A stretch of 64,000 nt of DNA from Bretschneidera sinensis (taxonomy: Eukaryota; Streptophyta; Magnoliopsida; Brassicales; Akaniaceae). This document shows positions 63,210 to 64,000 of this stretch, piece by piece. A model generated the notes under the pieces. That model saw nothing but the letters and a program-made list of their open reading frames with translations. It did no database searches and was not told the origin of the DNA. Both the position numbers and the translations under genes were made by a program. Where the stretch lies: positions 128,962,536 to 129,026,535 of the forward strand of contig CM043699.1 of the NCBI GenBank assembly GCA_023935145.1, in the 5' to 3' direction. Position 1 is the first letter of the stretch. Each line of letters opens with the position of its first letter.

Positions 63210-64000
63210 CTTATGCATATTGAGAAAAATGTGTTTGAAAATATGTCTTCAACACAATTATGGATGTCAAAGGTAAAACCAAAGTCAATTCAAACACTTG
63301 TGAGGATATTAAGAACTTCTGTAAGTGTCCAAAGTTGGAGTTGGTTCAAATAAATGGGAAACCTAAAAAGCCTAAAGCATCCTATACTTTTAATGAGTCT
63401 CAAATAAAGGATGTGTGCAAATGGGTGAAGAAATTGAAGTTCACAAACATGTTTGCCTTAAATATAGCACGGTGTGTCAACGTGAACGACTGCAAGTTCT
63501 ATGAGATGAAGATTCACGATTGTCACATGCTCATAGAGAGATTAATACCATTGGTGTTTCGTAACTTTTTGTCTGATACGATATGGGATCCGTTAACAGA
63601 ACTTAGTAACTTCTTTAAAGATATAAGTTCAACTAAGTTGCAGGTTGAGCATATGGAGTTACTTGAGAGAAACATTGTGGTGACCTTATACAAGTTGAAA
63701 AAGATATTTCCCCTATCATTCTTTGACTCTTTAAAGCATTTGCCTATCCATTTACCTTATGAAGCTAATGCTGGGGGCCTTGTGTAGTACTGATGGATGT
63801 ATCCATTCAAGATGTGATATCTCCTATTAATCATTATTTGTATTAATTAAATCACGTGTTTTACTATCGTATAATTGTATCATAATGTGGATATGCAAAA
63901 TAAGTACATGCACAGCCTAAAGAAAAAGGTCCGTAACAATGCATGCGTTGAAGGCTCCATTGTTGAGGCATACATTATAAACGAAACTTCCAAGTTCTAC

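Larger units (their letters stand above)
57411..64000 (+). mobile_element. CACTA (En/Spm) DNA transposon, 5' end and part of interior
   Basis: 57411 starts CACATCAAGAAAAAG, a degenerate form of the plant CACTA terminus CACTACAAGAAAAA. The next about 150 bases have the subterminal style of these elements (TTGTGACGGATTTTTTTGCG, TTCGGTCGTAGTTG). The transposase region begins near 60000 and still continues at the right edge. 57530-59990 is non-coding in what I can see: a CG-rich stretch (57550-57680) like a 5' exon or leader, then T-rich sequence like introns. The 3' terminus is outside the window. Confidence 0.8.
60006..64000 (+). pseudogene. CACTA tnp2-type transposase, broken and interrupted
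   Basis: Plus-strand blocks in family order: a transposase-associated zinc domain at about 60025-60270 (CPC then C, later FVRNYKRWT, HGE after a stop), the tnp2 domain at 60390-61680 (KIHACPNDCILY, HPADGEAWKHFD, LSTDGFTPFGH, NLPPGLCMKE, YGMLSGWSTHS, ELPYWKTNLIRNNLDLI), and after a 1.5-kb insertion the C-terminal domains from 63212 (HIEKNVFEN; KIHDCHMLIERL; FFDSLKHLPIHLPYE; VEGSIVEAYI). Several stops and shifts occur, for example at 60489-60491 and near 63245. tnp2 proteins bind element ends and cut; this copy cannot. The reading frame leaves the window on the right. Confidence 0.88.

Overview
The window is nuclear DNA from a dicotyledonous plant. It is AT-rich, its genes have short exons with GT-AG introns, and it contains many decayed transposable elements. 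Three host genes can be rebuilt with a continuous reading frame: a PEAPOD/TIFY4-type regulator (minus strand, nine exons, 25025 down to 16630), a secreted EPFL4/6-type peptide (plus, 31944-32436) and a type-2 chlorophyllase (minus, 45251 down to 42856). PEAPOD genes are absent from grasses, which supports a eudicot. The species cannot be named from the sequence.

Layout. 1-841 holds the 5' end of an unidentified minus-strand gene that leaves the window on the left. 2244-8910 is a Copia retrotransposon with both LTRs, a primer-binding site and a 5-bp target duplication, but dead genes. 8911-15320 is intergenic, with an acireductone dioxygenase gene fragment, an 872-bp element with long terminal inverted repeats, and a LINE/RNase H remnant. 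15321-25260 is the PEAPOD locus; its last intron carries a 2.8-kb non-autonomous LTR retrotransposon. 25505-26486 is a LINE 3' end with a poly(A) tail. 26487-37480 is mostly AT-rich intergenic DNA around the EPFL gene and an RPC9 (RNA polymerase III subunit) pseudogene. 37484-42021 is a probable 4.5-kb DNA transposon with repeated internal blocks. 42856-45251 is chlorophyllase. From 46302 to the right edge everything is transposon: a Gypsy-type LTR, two broken Copia elements, and a CACTA element whose tnp2 transposase gene is split by a Gypsy solo LTR.

The host genes do not form a pathway. PEAPOD represses meristemoid and lamina growth, EPFL peptides signal to ERECTA-family receptors in growth and stomatal patterning, and chlorophyllase removes phytol from chlorophyll. 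I found no CRISPR array, no operon and no clear new biological system. The most interesting material is the transposon structure (nested insertions with readable target duplications, tandem duplications inside dead elements, a tRNA-like block in a Copia leader) and two newly recognised host-gene relics.
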